A stretch of DNA of 48,457 bases from Yersinia artesiana (GTDB lineage: Bacteria; Pseudomonadota; Gammaproteobacteria; Enterobacterales; Enterobacteriaceae), in assembly GCF_902726545.1 (NCBI RefSeq), contig NZ_CACVAD010000035.1:1-48457 (forward strand), in the 5' to 3' direction. The translations under genes and the position numbers were made by a program. A model generated the notes under the pieces. It did no database searches. It saw only the letters and a program-made list of their open reading frames with translations, and was not told the origin of the DNA. Below are positions 25,202-33,864 of the stretch, piece by piece; position 1 is the stretch's first letter; each line of letters opens with the position of its first letter.

Positions 25202-26216
25202 TCCCCATGCACTTAATAAACCTGATGTCGGTAAAAAAAGTTTATTCAATAAAGAACATCTGAAACGCCATGAAGTGATGCTGGCTTTCACTATATTGAT
25301 TATTTCGACTTATCTTGCTTTCACCAGCCCAGATTTTCTGACGCTCGCCAATATTTATGACTTGATAAATAACTATGCCATGTTGACCATCTTGGCCTGT
25401 GGTTTATTTATCGTATTGATTTCTGGCGGTATTGATATTTCATTCCCGGCGATGACCATTATCTCGCAATATGTCATGGTGACATTAATTGTGAAGTTTG
25501 GTGGCAACTTCCCGGTGGCTTTCGCACTAGCCGGTGGTATCGGCTTATTATTAGGGTTAATTAATGCGCTGTTGGTTAATCGCCTGCGCGTACCGTCTAT
25601 CATTATCACCATTTCCACGCTGAATATATTCTACGGATTACTGCTGTATCTCAGTCGTGGTGTCTGGCTATATACCTACCCGGAATGGTTCGAACATGGG
25701 CCGATGCTGTTCTCCTTCACCGCCGCCGATGGCTATGACTATGGTCTTTCGTTACCCATATTGACATTGCTGGCGACCATTATTGTCACGGCTCTGCTGA
25801 TGACACGCACCAGTATTGGTCGGCAAATTTATGCATTAGGCGGTAATCAGGAAGCAGCTTCCCGTATGGGGTTCAGCATCCTCAAGCTGCAACTGTTTGT
25901 TTATGGCTATATGGGCTTTCTATCCGGCATCGCCGGTGTGGTGCAATCCTATACCGTCTTGACGGTAGCGCCCGACTCATTGCTCGGTTATGAACTCACC
26001 GTGCTGGCCGCCGTGGTGCTGGGTGGCACCAGTATTGTTGGCGGACGCGGCACCCTAACCGGCACTCTGCTGGGGGTGATTTTGCTGGCAATATTGCAAA
26101 ATGGTTTGAATTTACTGGGTATTTCGTCGTACTGGCATACCGTGGTTATCGGTCTGGTGATTGTCATCAGTATCAGTGTGACCGCCTGGGGCCAACGTCA
26201 TAAGGTAGGGATATAA
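25194..26216 (+). CDS. Sugar-type ABC importer, permease 1
   Basis: A 340-residue inner-membrane permease of the BPD_transp_2 (RbsC) family, with about eight to ten hydrophobic segments. The family loops GIDISFPAMTIISQY and LGGTSIVGGRGTLTGTLLG are present. It overlaps the ATPase gene by eight bases and ends two bases before permease 2. Two different permeases served by one double ATPase is the LsrC/LsrD, RhaP/RhaQ or YtfT/YjfF arrangement, unlike the homodimeric RbsC. Confidence 0.9.
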   Translation: MANPHALNKPDVGKKSLFNKEHLKRHEVMLAFTILIISTYLAFTSPDFLTLANIYDLINNYAMLTILACGLFIVLISGGIDISFPAMTIISQYVMVTLIVKFGGNFPVAFALAGGIGLLLGLINALLVNRLRVPSIIITISTLNIFYGLLLYLSRGVWLYTYPEWFEHGPMLFSFTAADGYDYGLSLPILTLLATIIVTALLMTRTSIGRQIYALGGNQEAASRMGFSILKLQLFVYGYMGFLSGIAGVVQSYTVLTVAPDSLLGYELTVLAAVVLGGTSIVGGRGTLTGTLLGVILLAILQNGLNLLGISSYWHTVVIGLVIVISISVTAWGQRHKVGI

Positions 26217-26218
26217 CC

Positions 26219-27202
26219 ATGTCGAAAACAACTCAACGTGATCATACCGAGCACTGGTTACTGGCTTTATTGGTGCTGGTTTCTATCGGGTTTAGCCTGT
26301 TTATTCCTTACGTGTTCTGGTCGACGGCTAACTTTCAATCTATCGCTTCACAAATCCCGGTCGCCGGAGTATTAACACTGGCGATGGCGATTACCATGCT
26401 GACCGGCGGTATCAACCTGTCAATTATTGCGACTGCGAATGCCAGTGCACTGGTAATGGCCTGGGTGTGTACCCATCTGGAACCCACATTCAGCTCAATG
26501 GTATTGATGTTGCTGGCAGGAGCTTCGGTCGCTTTGGTGGTGGGGCTTATCAATGGGGTGCTTATCTCGGTGGTGCGGGTCTCCCCTATTTTGGCGACAC
26601 TGGGCATCATGACCTTGCTCAAAGGCGTGAATGTGCTTATTTCCAAAGGATCGGCGATTTCTAATTTCCCTAACTATGTGCTGGCGTTGGATCGTAGCTA
26701 TTTTCTCGGGGTTCCGGTACCACTTTATCTGTTTGCTGCGGTGGCGTTGCTTATCTGGCTTATTTTGGCCAAGACCCCGCTTGGCCGCCAGGTATACCTG
26801 TCCGGCTCCAATGAAAAAGCCACTTTCTTCTCCGGAATTAATACTCGCCGCACGTTGATTTGGGTGTACGTGATTTCATCATTACTGTGCGCCGTCGCGG
26901 CCTTATTGATGATGTCCAAGCTCAACTCCGCTAAAGCCTCCTATGGCGAGTCACTGTTACTTATCACTATCCTGGCAACGGTGTTAGGTGGGGTTAACCC
27001 TGATGGCGGGTTTGGTAAGATTGTCGGCATTGTGTTAGCGCTGTTCCTGCTGCAAATGCTGGAGAGTGGGCTGAATATCATGGGCGTGAGTAGTTATATC
27101 ACCATGGCCCTGTGGGGTTCATTACTGTTGGCATTTATCTTTGTCAAAGGTGCGAAGATCCCAGCGTTTCGTTTCTTACGGCAAAATAAACCGTCAAACT
27201 AA
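26219..27202 (+). CDS. Sugar-type ABC importer, permease 2
   Basis: A 327-residue second permease of the same family, distinct from permease 1 but with the same plan: TMLTGGINLSIIATANASA corresponds to the GIDIS loop, and TVLGGVNPDGGFGKIVGI to the late glycine-rich loop. It would pair with permease 1 as a heterodimer. It is the last gene of the four-gene unit and is followed by a hairpin terminator at 27222-27248. Confidence 0.9.
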   Translation: MSKTTQRDHTEHWLLALLVLVSIGFSLFIPYVFWSTANFQSIASQIPVAGVLTLAMAITMLTGGINLSIIATANASALVMAWVCTHLEPTFSSMVLMLLAGASVALVVGLINGVLISVVRVSPILATLGIMTLLKGVNVLISKGSAISNFPNYVLALDRSYFLGVPVPLYLFAAVALLIWLILAKTPLGRQVYLSGSNEKATFFSGINTRRTLIWVYVISSLLCAVAALLMMSKLNSAKASYGESLLLITILATVLGGVNPDGGFGKIVGIVLALFLLQMLESGLNIMGVSSYITMALWGSLLLAFIFVKGAKIPAFRFLRQNKPSN

Positions 27203-27221
27203 ACACAATTTAGCCAAAAGA

Positions 27222-27248
27222 AAAGGCTGGCGATTAATGCCAGCCTTT
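27222..27248. terminator. Terminator after the ABC importer operon
   Basis: A 10-bp stem (AAAGGCTGGC at 27222-27231 with GCCAGCCTTT at 27239-27248) and a 7-base loop, in the convergent gap between the importer and yeeX. A-rich and T-containing flanks on the two sides suggest it can serve both strands. Confidence 0.8.
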
Positions 27249-27291
27249 CTATTAATAGCGGTAAAATACGCTATTTCACGTTGCGCTAAAG

Positions 27292-27630
<339 letters not shown>

Positions 27631-27771
27631 TTACACAAATTCAATTGCTGGTGACCAGGCTAGGTGAACCATACCGCTTTGTTATGCCTGATGACAAGAT
27701 TCATTGGCTAAGCTTATCTTACCTGCTTTACCCGCCAGACAGAAATATCATCTGCCTTATAGCTCGACTGA

Positions 27772-28830
27772 TTACCTGCTTAAGGTCATATTAATCAGAT
27801 CGTCCAACTCCTCAAGCTGTTTGGTTAACTCCATACTCAACCAAACATAGCCATAAATCGGCGTTTCTATCTGCTGCTCTTGTGTCACGGCCAACATCAA
27901 TGATTTCAGCTCAGTAGAGATTTCACTCAACTCAGCGGCCACCTCCCGTTCACGGGCAGGAGATCCATCACGCAAGCTGTCACTTAATGTATTCAAAGTG
28001 CGGATCGTCATCAACTGAGTACTGCGCAAGCCTTTGGCATTGAGCATAATAAAATGGCTTTCCCGCGATGACCAATAAGCATCCACCAGCAATTCCAGCG
28101 TGCAGATCAGGTTGCGGCTCAGTGTCTGAATAGCCTCAAAAACGTCTTTATTAATATGGGATTCTTTACTGGCAGGCGCAATAAAAGTACGCATTTTAAC
28201 CGACTGACTGAGTGCAGCTTTTAATTTAGGTTCTAACCGTGGACGCTCGATAACATTGGGCGATAAATATGCCGCATAGATTTGGCTGATGGCCCGCAGA
28301 TTATCACTCATCTGCATACGCCAATGGGTGAAGGCACGTTGTGGATAGATACTGGTGAAGACCAATGCCAATAATGAACCAAAAATAACATCACCGCTGC
28401 GCCACAGGGCGGTGGTCATATCCCCCGGCGCTGACCCACAAACCACCGCCAAGGTAATACCGATGAGCAAAGCCATATAGGGGCGCTTGCCCAACGTTAG
28501 GTAGCCGCACAAAAACATCACAACCCCACACCAAGCCAGCATAAGTGTTAAGGAATAAGACTCCAGATACAGAGCAATCAAGCCGGATATCGCACCAAAA
28601 ACAGTACCGCCAATACGCTGCATCGCTCTGGTCAGCACATTGCCCCAATAGGATATCGGCCCCATCACCACCACTAATGTGATCAGCGGCCAGGTACCTT
28701 CCGGAATAGCCAGTAAGCGAATAATCAGAAATGTTAAGATAAACGCTAATGTAATACGTAAAGCGTGAGTGATGCGGTAATGGGTGTAGATCAAGTTATC
28801 CAATGGCGATATTTTTTTATTCAGGCGCAC
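27772..28830 (-). CDS. yeeA: YeeA, FUSC-family inner-membrane protein
   Basis: A 352-residue membrane protein. The N-terminal half has about six transmembrane segments (RITLAFILTFLIIRLLAIPE, WPLITLVVVMGPISYWGN, and a repeated hydrophobic pattern to about residue 160). The C-terminal half is cytoplasmic and helical. It belongs to the fusaric-acid-resistance/AaeB-like family of putative efflux proteins; the substrate is unknown. It starts at GTG, with AGGT upstream; no ATG fits in frame. It is the neighbour of yeeX and leftward, as in E. coli. Confidence 0.88.
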   Translation of the reverse strand: MRLNKKISPLDNLIYTHYRITHALRITLAFILTFLIIRLLAIPEGTWPLITLVVVMGPISYWGNVLTRAMQRIGGTVFGAISGLIALYLESYSLTLMLAWCGVVMFLCGYLTLGKRPYMALLIGITLAVVCGSAPGDMTTALWRSGDVIFGSLLALVFTSIYPQRAFTHWRMQMSDNLRAISQIYAAYLSPNVIERPRLEPKLKAALSQSVKMRTFIAPASKESHINKDVFEAIQTLSRNLICTLELLVDAYWSSRESHFIMLNAKGLRSTQLMTIRTLNTLSDSLRDGSPAREREVAAELSEISTELKSLMLAVTQEQQIETPIYGYVWLSMELTKQLEELDDLINMTLSR

Positions 28831-28969
28831 ACATACCTACTTCCAATAAGATACCAAAATCTAAGTTTAGCTGAGTTATTACCCGCTGGCATCGGATTAA
28901 CCGTTACCAAAAGTAGCAGGAATAAATGGGGGGAATAAGTATTCCCCGGTTGCCAGTTGGGAAATAAGC

Positions 28970-30082
28970 TTATTTAAAGTCAACCGCCATTTGTTGCACA
29001 ATAGACATGCCCAAGCTGGACTCGACACAACAAGCAATATAATCGGTGAAGCGTGGCGACGGCGGCATTCCCAAGCGGAGCAAACGTTCATTACTGAACC
29101 GCACGTTAAGCAGGGCAAATGCACCATATAAGCGCATGGCTTTGAGCATTAAACGCTCATTACAGGGGCCAAAAATCCCTTTCAGTTGGTTACGCATTTG
29201 TACCAATGCACCGTATTCTACCTGGCAATAATCCGCCCCCATAGGTTTCTGCCGGGCAGCAGTTGACATCGCCTGATCAATCTGGGCAAAACTGACACTG
29301 CCCTTCTCTCCGGCTGAAATATGATAGATATTTTCGGGTAAGTTTGGATGCAGTAAAATACACACTAAAGCATCCGCACAATAATCGACGGGAATAACAT
29401 CGATATAATCATCCAGAGAGCACATGAACTTGCGTAGCATTAATGCCATGCGAAATACCCAAAAAATGCTGCTGGATGGCTGACAGCCCAGCCGGGTATG
29501 ACCAACCACAATCGATGGTCGGGCAAATACCAAGGGTAGCCCAGGGCATTCTTCAGCTAATAAGCGCTCAATTGCTGATTTAGATTTAGTGTATTCCACC
29601 AAATGCGCGTCGTCCTTTGCGGATAAAACCTGCTCGCTCACCACAGAATCAGCATCAGGCGTGCAAGACATGGCGGTTCCCACATGGATGAATCTTTGTA
29701 AACCAGCAACCTGCGACATTCTTTTGCCAAAGGCTAATGTGCCATCGACATTCACTTTCCAGATTAGCGGGTTATTACCGAAGGACGCGACAGCAGCACA
29801 ATTAATAACATGCGTCACCCCATCAATACGCGGGTCATTAATAAAACTGTCCGGTTCAGCTAAATCTCCTAATAAAATATGGCTAACATTAATTTTATTC
29901 AGTCGCCCATTAGGGAGATAAAACTTCGCCATATTCTCTCGAATACGAGTCAGCCCCTGTTCCGGTGTATTGGCCCGGACTAATAATAAATAATTAAAAT
30001 CTGAGTTTTCCAACAATAGCTTTTCGAGCACAGCTCCGCCAAGAAAACCAGTGGCACCGGTTAACAGAAGTGTTTTCACCAT
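28970..30082 (-). CDS. Extended SDR, acyl-reductase-like NAD(P)-binding protein
   Basis: A 370-residue extended short-chain dehydrogenase of the NAD_binding_4 (male-sterility/thioester-reductase) type. Visible features are the nucleotide-binding glycine motif TGATGFLGG at residues 8-16, DGVTHVINCAAVASFG around 85-100, the active-site YTKSK (Tyr-x3-Lys) near 165, and ARPSIVVGHTRLGCQ after it. Relatives reduce fatty acyl or peptidyl thioesters, or act as epimerases. The C-terminal 70 residues carry hydrophobic helices. No acyl carrier or synthetase gene lies nearby, so the substrate is not known. It is not part of the E. coli gene order here and stands alone between yeeA and sbcB. Confidence 0.8.
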   Translation of the reverse strand: MVKTLLLTGATGFLGGAVLEKLLLENSDFNYLLLVRANTPEQGLTRIRENMAKFYLPNGRLNKINVSHILLGDLAEPDSFINDPRIDGVTHVINCAAVASFGNNPLIWKVNVDGTLAFGKRMSQVAGLQRFIHVGTAMSCTPDADSVVSEQVLSAKDDAHLVEYTKSKSAIERLLAEECPGLPLVFARPSIVVGHTRLGCQPSSSIFWVFRMALMLRKFMCSLDDYIDVIPVDYCADALVCILLHPNLPENIYHISAGEKGSVSFAQIDQAMSTAARQKPMGADYCQVEYGALVQMRNQLKGIFGPCNERLMLKAMRLYGAFALLNVRFSNERLLRLGMPPSPRFTDYIACCVESSLGMSIVQQMAVDFK

Positions 30083-30243
30083 GAGTCCTACTTATTATAT
30101 TCAGTAGGCGGATTGTATGAATAGCTGAGTAAACGGCAGGTAAATATTAGTTGGATCGACACATTTTGGCTGAAACATAATTATTTCAAAATAAATCCTG
30201 ACGTCCCGCCCCGCCTGAAATGATATTCTAGTGCTAATGCCGT

Positions 30244-30275
30244 GGGGCACTGCGACTTACCGCGGGCAGTGCCCC
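30244..30275. promoter_or_regulatory. Hairpin in the sbcB leader region
   Basis: A perfect 10-bp inverted repeat, GGGGCACTGC (30244-30253) and GCAGTGCCCC (30266-30275), with a 12-base loop, about 40 bases before the sbcB start. No T tract follows. It may be a structured 5' leader or a protein-binding site; nothing decides between these. Confidence 0.45.
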
Positions 30276-30317
30276 ATCATAAAGAATGACCATAAGAATT
30301 AAGGGTTAAACCGCATA

Positions 30318-31748
30318 ATGTCAGATAACAACAAGCAACCAACATTCTACATTCATGATTACGAAACCTTCGGTCAGCGCCCTGCATTAGATCGCCCGGC
30401 ACAGTTTGCCGGGGTACGTACCGATTTGGATTTCAATATCATCGAAGAACCGCTGGTGGTTTACTGCACCCCCGCAGATGACTACCTGCCGCAGCCGGAA
30501 GCCGTGATGATAACCGGCATCACCCCGCAACATGCCTTAGCCAAGGGGGTGAATGAAGCCGAGTTTGCCCGTCAAATCCATCAGGCTTTTAATGTGCCCG
30601 GCACCTGTATTCTTGGTTACAACAATATTCGTTTTGATGATGAAGTTAGCCGCAATATTTTCTACCGCAATTTCTATGATCCCTATGCCTACAGTTGGCA
30701 GGGGGGCAATTCTCGCTGGGATTTGCTTGATGTGATGCGCGCCTGTTACGCCCTGCGCCCAGAGGGTATTGTTTGGCCGGAAAACGAAGAGGGTTTACCC
30801 AGTTTCAAATTGGAGCATTTGACCAAAGCCAACGGTGTTGAGCACTTGCATGCCCATGATGCGATGTCTGATGTGTATGCCACTATCGCCATGGCAAAGC
30901 GGGTAAAACAGGCTCAACCGCGACTATTTGATTACCTCTATCAGCACCGCAGTAAACACAAAATCAACGCATTGATTGATATTGCAGATATGACACCACT
31001 GGTTCATGTATCTGGCATGTTTGGTGCAGCACGGGGTAATACCAGTTGGGTTGCGCCGTTGGCATGGCATCCTGAGAATAAAAATGCGGTGATTATGTGC
31101 GATCTGGCGGGTGATATGTCGCCCTTGCTAGAGTTGGACAGCGATACACTGCGTGAGCGGCTCTATACCCGCCGCGATAAACTCAGTGCCCAAGATGCCG
31201 CCGTGCCACTGAAACTGGTGCATATCAATAAATGCCCGGTACTCGCCCCCGCGAAAACCCTGTTACCGGAAAATGCCGATCGTTTGGGCATTGATCGCCA
31301 ACGCTGCCTGCAAAATTTGCAATTATTGCGGCAAAATCCGCAAGTACGTGAAAAAGTGGTTGCCCTGTTTGCAGAGGCCGAGCCTTTTGCCGTTTCTGAT
31401 GATGTGGACGCCCAGTTGTATAACGGTTTTTTCAGTGATGCTGACCGCGCTACCATGAAAATCATCTTACAAACTGAACCGAAAAATCTGCCAGCACTCG
31501 ATCTGACCTTTCAAGACCCACGGTTGGAAGCATTGTTATTCCGCTTCCGCGCGCGTAATTATCCAAATACGTTGACTGACAGCGAACAACAGCGCTGGTT
31601 AGAGCATCGTCGCGAAGCGCTAAGCCCAGAAAAAGTGCAAGACTATGTGCTGCAACTGGAGGAGTTATATAACCAGCATGAGGATGATAAAGAGAAGCTG
31701 GCACTGCTGAAAGCCCTGTTTGATTACGCCAGAGATCTGGTGAGCTAG
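30318..31748 (+). CDS. sbcB: SbcB, exodeoxyribonuclease I
   Basis: A 476-residue single-strand-specific 3'-5' exonuclease used in recombination and mismatch repair. It has the DEDDh nuclease domain at the N-terminus (YIHDYETFGQRPALDRPAQF carries the first Asp and Glu, YNNIRFDDEVSRNIFYRNFY the next Asp, and HLHAHDAMSDVYATIAMAK the final His/Asp), then the SH3-like and C-terminal helical domains. Length and sequence match E. coli ExoI. It is rightward, convergent with plaP. Confidence 0.96.
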   Translation: MSDNNKQPTFYIHDYETFGQRPALDRPAQFAGVRTDLDFNIIEEPLVVYCTPADDYLPQPEAVMITGITPQHALAKGVNEAEFARQIHQAFNVPGTCILGYNNIRFDDEVSRNIFYRNFYDPYAYSWQGGNSRWDLLDVMRACYALRPEGIVWPENEEGLPSFKLEHLTKANGVEHLHAHDAMSDVYATIAMAKRVKQAQPRLFDYLYQHRSKHKINALIDIADMTPLVHVSGMFGAARGNTSWVAPLAWHPENKNAVIMCDLAGDMSPLLELDSDTLRERLYTRRDKLSAQDAAVPLKLVHINKCPVLAPAKTLLPENADRLGIDRQRCLQNLQLLRQNPQVREKVVALFAEAEPFAVSDDVDAQLYNGFFSDADRATMKIILQTEPKNLPALDLTFQDPRLEALLFRFRARNYPNTLTDSEQQRWLEHRREALSPEKVQDYVLQLEELYNQHEDDKEKLALLKALFDYARDLVS

Positions 31749-31775
31749 CCTCAGCGGTGATAAGTAGCCAATAAA

Positions 31776-31802
31776 AAACGGAGCCATTTTCAGGCTCCGT
31801 TT
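31776..31802 (+). terminator. sbcB terminator
   Basis: A 10-bp stem AAACGGAGCC (31776-31785) and GGCTCCGTTT (31793-31802) with loop ATTTTCA, 27 bases after the sbcB stop. The 23-base block CGGAGCCATTTTCAGGCTCCGTT recurs almost exactly at 31970-31992. Confidence 0.75.
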
Positions 31803-31820
31803 GAGGTTAATAACAAAGTG

Positions 31821-31966
31821 CTTGTAGTGGTGAAAGCAGGCAGATCGTAAAGACGCCGTAAACCCTTCCCTGGGGGCTCGACCCGCGCCTTCCCTGGCGC
31901 GGACGCTTTACTCTTCTACCTGCCTTCACCTTGCAAGATCGAGTCCTCAGGGTTTGTCAGCAGTCT
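31821..31966. repeat. Palindromic repeat, copy B
   Basis: The same family as 6874 and 46323. The left arm is GGTGAAAGCAGGCAGATCG (from 31829), the core is GTAAAGACGCC ... CCCTGGGGGCTCGACCCGCG, the inner hairpin arms are CGCGCC/GGCGCG, and the right arm is TCTACCTGCCTTCACC (ending 31930). The shared tail AGATCGAGTCCTCAGGG ... TGTCAGCAGTCTG runs to about 31966. The arms pair with each other but differ from copies A and C. It lies between the convergent sbcB and plaP and between two near-identical hairpins. Confidence 0.85.
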
Positions 31967-31993
31967 GAACGGAGCTATTTTCAGGCTCCGTTC
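31967..31993 (-). terminator. plaP terminator
   Basis: A 9-bp stem GAACGGAGC (31967-31975) and GCTCCGTTC (31985-31993) located 30 bases beyond the plaP stop on the minus strand. It shares 22 of 23 bases with the sbcB terminator on the other side of the palindromic repeat. Confidence 0.65.
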
Positions 31994-32022
31994 TAGTCAA
32001 CTATCACTTAATAGCAACACAG

Positions 32023-33411
32023 TTACTGTGCCAGTTCGCCATTAAACTGTGGCAGTGCCTGACGGAATGCACGAGTTTTCCAGACCATATAAAGCAGGCC
32101 AATTGCACCCCATACCAAACCCAACGTCATTGAACTGCTTTCCAGGTTCATCCACAGTACGCCGACTGTTCCTGCGCCAATCATAGGCAGAATCAGGTAG
32201 CTGAAATGATCCTTGAACGTTTTGTTACGGCGTTCACGGATATAGAACTGTGAAATCACTGACAGGTTAACGAAGGTAAAGGCCACCAGCGCGCCGAAGT
32301 TAATCAATGCTGTTGCGGTCACCAAGTCAAACGAGATAGCAGACAATGCTACGCCGCCCACCAGCAGTACGTTGATTGCCGGGGTACGCCATTTCGGATG
32401 CACGTAACCAAACACTTTCTCGGGAAATACTCCGTCGCGCCCCATCACATACAGTAAACGTGAAACGCCGGCGTGTGCGGCCATACCTGATGCCAGAACC
32501 GTGACACAGGAGAAACACAGAATAACTGACTGGAAGAACTTGCCCGCAACAAACAACATGATTTCCGGCTGCGACGCATCAGGATCAGTGAAGCGTGAAA
32601 TATCCGGGAAATAGAGTTGCAGGAAATAAGACACCACAATAAAGATCACGCCGCCAATCAATGCCGTCAGGAAGATCGCTTTCGGGATCACTTTGCCTGC
32701 ATTCGGTGTTTCTTCAGACAGAGAACTAATGCCATCGAAGCCAAGGAATGAGAAGCACAGTATCGTGGCCCCGGTTATCATCGGCACCAAATGGGCGTTT
32801 TCAGAATAGAATGGACGTGGACTAACCAATGTGCCCGCGCCTTCACCCTGATAAACACCATGAATCAGCAGCCCCATAAAGACCACCATGATAGCGACCT
32901 GAACCACAACAATAATCGAGTTCAGGTTAGCTACCACATTGATGCCGCGCAGGTTGAACAGCGTCATCAGGCTGACCAGCGCGCCAACAAAAATCCACGA
33001 TGGCACACCAGGGAAAATCGCTTCGAGATAAATTTTTGCCAACAGAATGTTAATCATCGGCATGAACAGATAGTCCAGCAATGATGACCAACCCACCATA
33101 AAGCCGACATTTGGGCTAATGGATTTCTGGGCATAGGTATAGGCCGATCCCGCAGACGGGAAGCGTTTAACCAATTTGCCATAGCTGATGGCAGTGAACA
33201 GCACCGCTATCAACGCAATGGCGTAAGACGTCGCGACGTGACCATCGGTCAAGCCGGAAACAATGCCAAAAGTATCGAAAATGGTCATTGGCTGTAAATA
33301 AGCCAGACCCATCATCACAACTTGCACCAGCGTCAGTGTTTTTCTAAGTTGAACGCGGTTATTAGCGCCAGTTTGATTGGTGCCGACTGCAACGGTTGCA
33401 TTATGCGTCAT
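32023..33411 (-). CDS. plaP: PlaP (YeeF), putrescine importer of the APC superfamily
   Basis: A 462-residue transporter with about twelve transmembrane segments. It is close to E. coli PlaP/YeeF, a low-affinity proton-driven putrescine importer, and also related to PuuP. Landmarks are [20 protein letters not shown] near the N-terminus, the helix-1 to helix-2 region [20 protein letters not shown], and [20 protein letters not shown] in the middle. Its place between sbcB and yeeZ is the E. coli position. The start ATG at 33411 overlaps the end of an upstream ORF by 11 bases (listed separately), which hints at coupled translation. Confidence 0.9.
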   Translation of the reverse strand: MTHNATVAVGTNQTGANNRVQLRKTLTLVQVVMMGLAYLQPMTIFDTFGIVSGLTDGHVATSYAIALIAVLFTAISYGKLVKRFPSAGSAYTYAQKSISPNVGFMVGWSSLLDYLFMPMINILLAKIYLEAIFPGVPSWIFVGALVSLMTLFNLRGINVVANLNSIIVVVQVAIMVVFMGLLIHGVYQGEGAGTLVSPRPFYSENAHLVPMITGATILCFSFLGFDGISSLSEETPNAGKVIPKAIFLTALIGGVIFIVVSYFLQLYFPDISRFTDPDASQPEIMLFVAGKFFQSVILCFSCVTVLASGMAAHAGVSRLLYVMGRDGVFPEKVFGYVHPKWRTPAINVLLVGGVALSAISFDLVTATALINFGALVAFTFVNLSVISQFYIRERRNKTFKDHFSYLILPMIGAGTVGVLWMNLESSSMTLGLVWGAIGLLYMVWKTRAFRQALPQFNGELAQ

Positions 33412-33616
33412 GATTCAGCCTCCCCATACCTTTAACCCAATTTGCAAGTGTCGCTCGCAGGTCAGAGGTGACGGGGAAACTTCGTATCTGCCTGGGATAC
33501 GTAAGTGGGGAAACGAGAGCGGTGAAACGGGTATGTGCCATACCTGTTGCGCCATAATCGCTGCATGTGCAGCGCATACCGGTGGGCACCGGTGCCAGTG
33601 TGAATAATTGCCCCAT
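33401..33616 (-). CDS. Possible 71-codon leader ORF overlapping plaP start
   Basis: An ORF of 71 codons starting at the ATG at 33616, with a strong ribosome site (GAGGAAAG, about seven bases upstream), and ending 11 bases inside plaP. The product would begin [16 protein letters not shown] and end [13 protein letters not shown]; no domain is recognised. The placement fits translational coupling or a regulatory leader peptide. It is not similar to the known SpeFL polyamine leader. Equally it may be a chance frame in a structured leader, since the frame is open back to 33724. Confidence 0.35.
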   Translation of the reverse strand: MGQLFTLAPVPTGMRCTCSDYGATGMAHTRFTALVSPLTYPRQIRSFPVTSDLRATLANWVKGMGRLNHDA

Positions 33617-33722
33617 CTTTCTTTCCTCATAACGGCGATTTTCGTATGTGAATAATCGCTCGCGGACCTGTTTATCTATCCGGATCGTTGTCCGGCCTCT
33701 TGATTTGTGAAAACACGAATGC
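33412..33722 (-). promoter_or_regulatory. Structured 5' leader region of plaP
   Basis: About 310 bases between the hcxA terminator and plaP are unusually rich in short inverted repeats: CCGGACAACGATCCGG, GCGATT...AATCGC just before the leader ORF ribosome site, CACCGGTGCCCACCGGT, GCTGCACATGCAGC, GGTATGGCACATACC and CGTATC...GATACG. The density suggests an RNA leader that folds. No known riboswitch class is recognised. The plaP promoter must lie at its far end (33617-33722) but was not pinned down. Confidence 0.4.
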
Positions 33723-33757
33723 AAAAAAATAACCGACGCGTTTAAACGTCGGTTATT
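33723..33757 (-). terminator. hcxA terminator
   Basis: An 11-bp stem (AATAACCGACG at 33728-33738 with CGTCGGTTATT at 33747-33757), followed on the minus strand by a run of seven T. This is a canonical intrinsic terminator for the leftward gene ending at 33865. Confidence 0.85.
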
Positions 33758-33864
33758 GCATGGCGCGTATTTTGCCCTAACTTGGGAGCAAAAAACAAGA
33801 TGTTAAACCGCTTGAAACAATATTCTTATGGCAGTTTGATCTAAACAGCTATTCCCGCGTGCTA

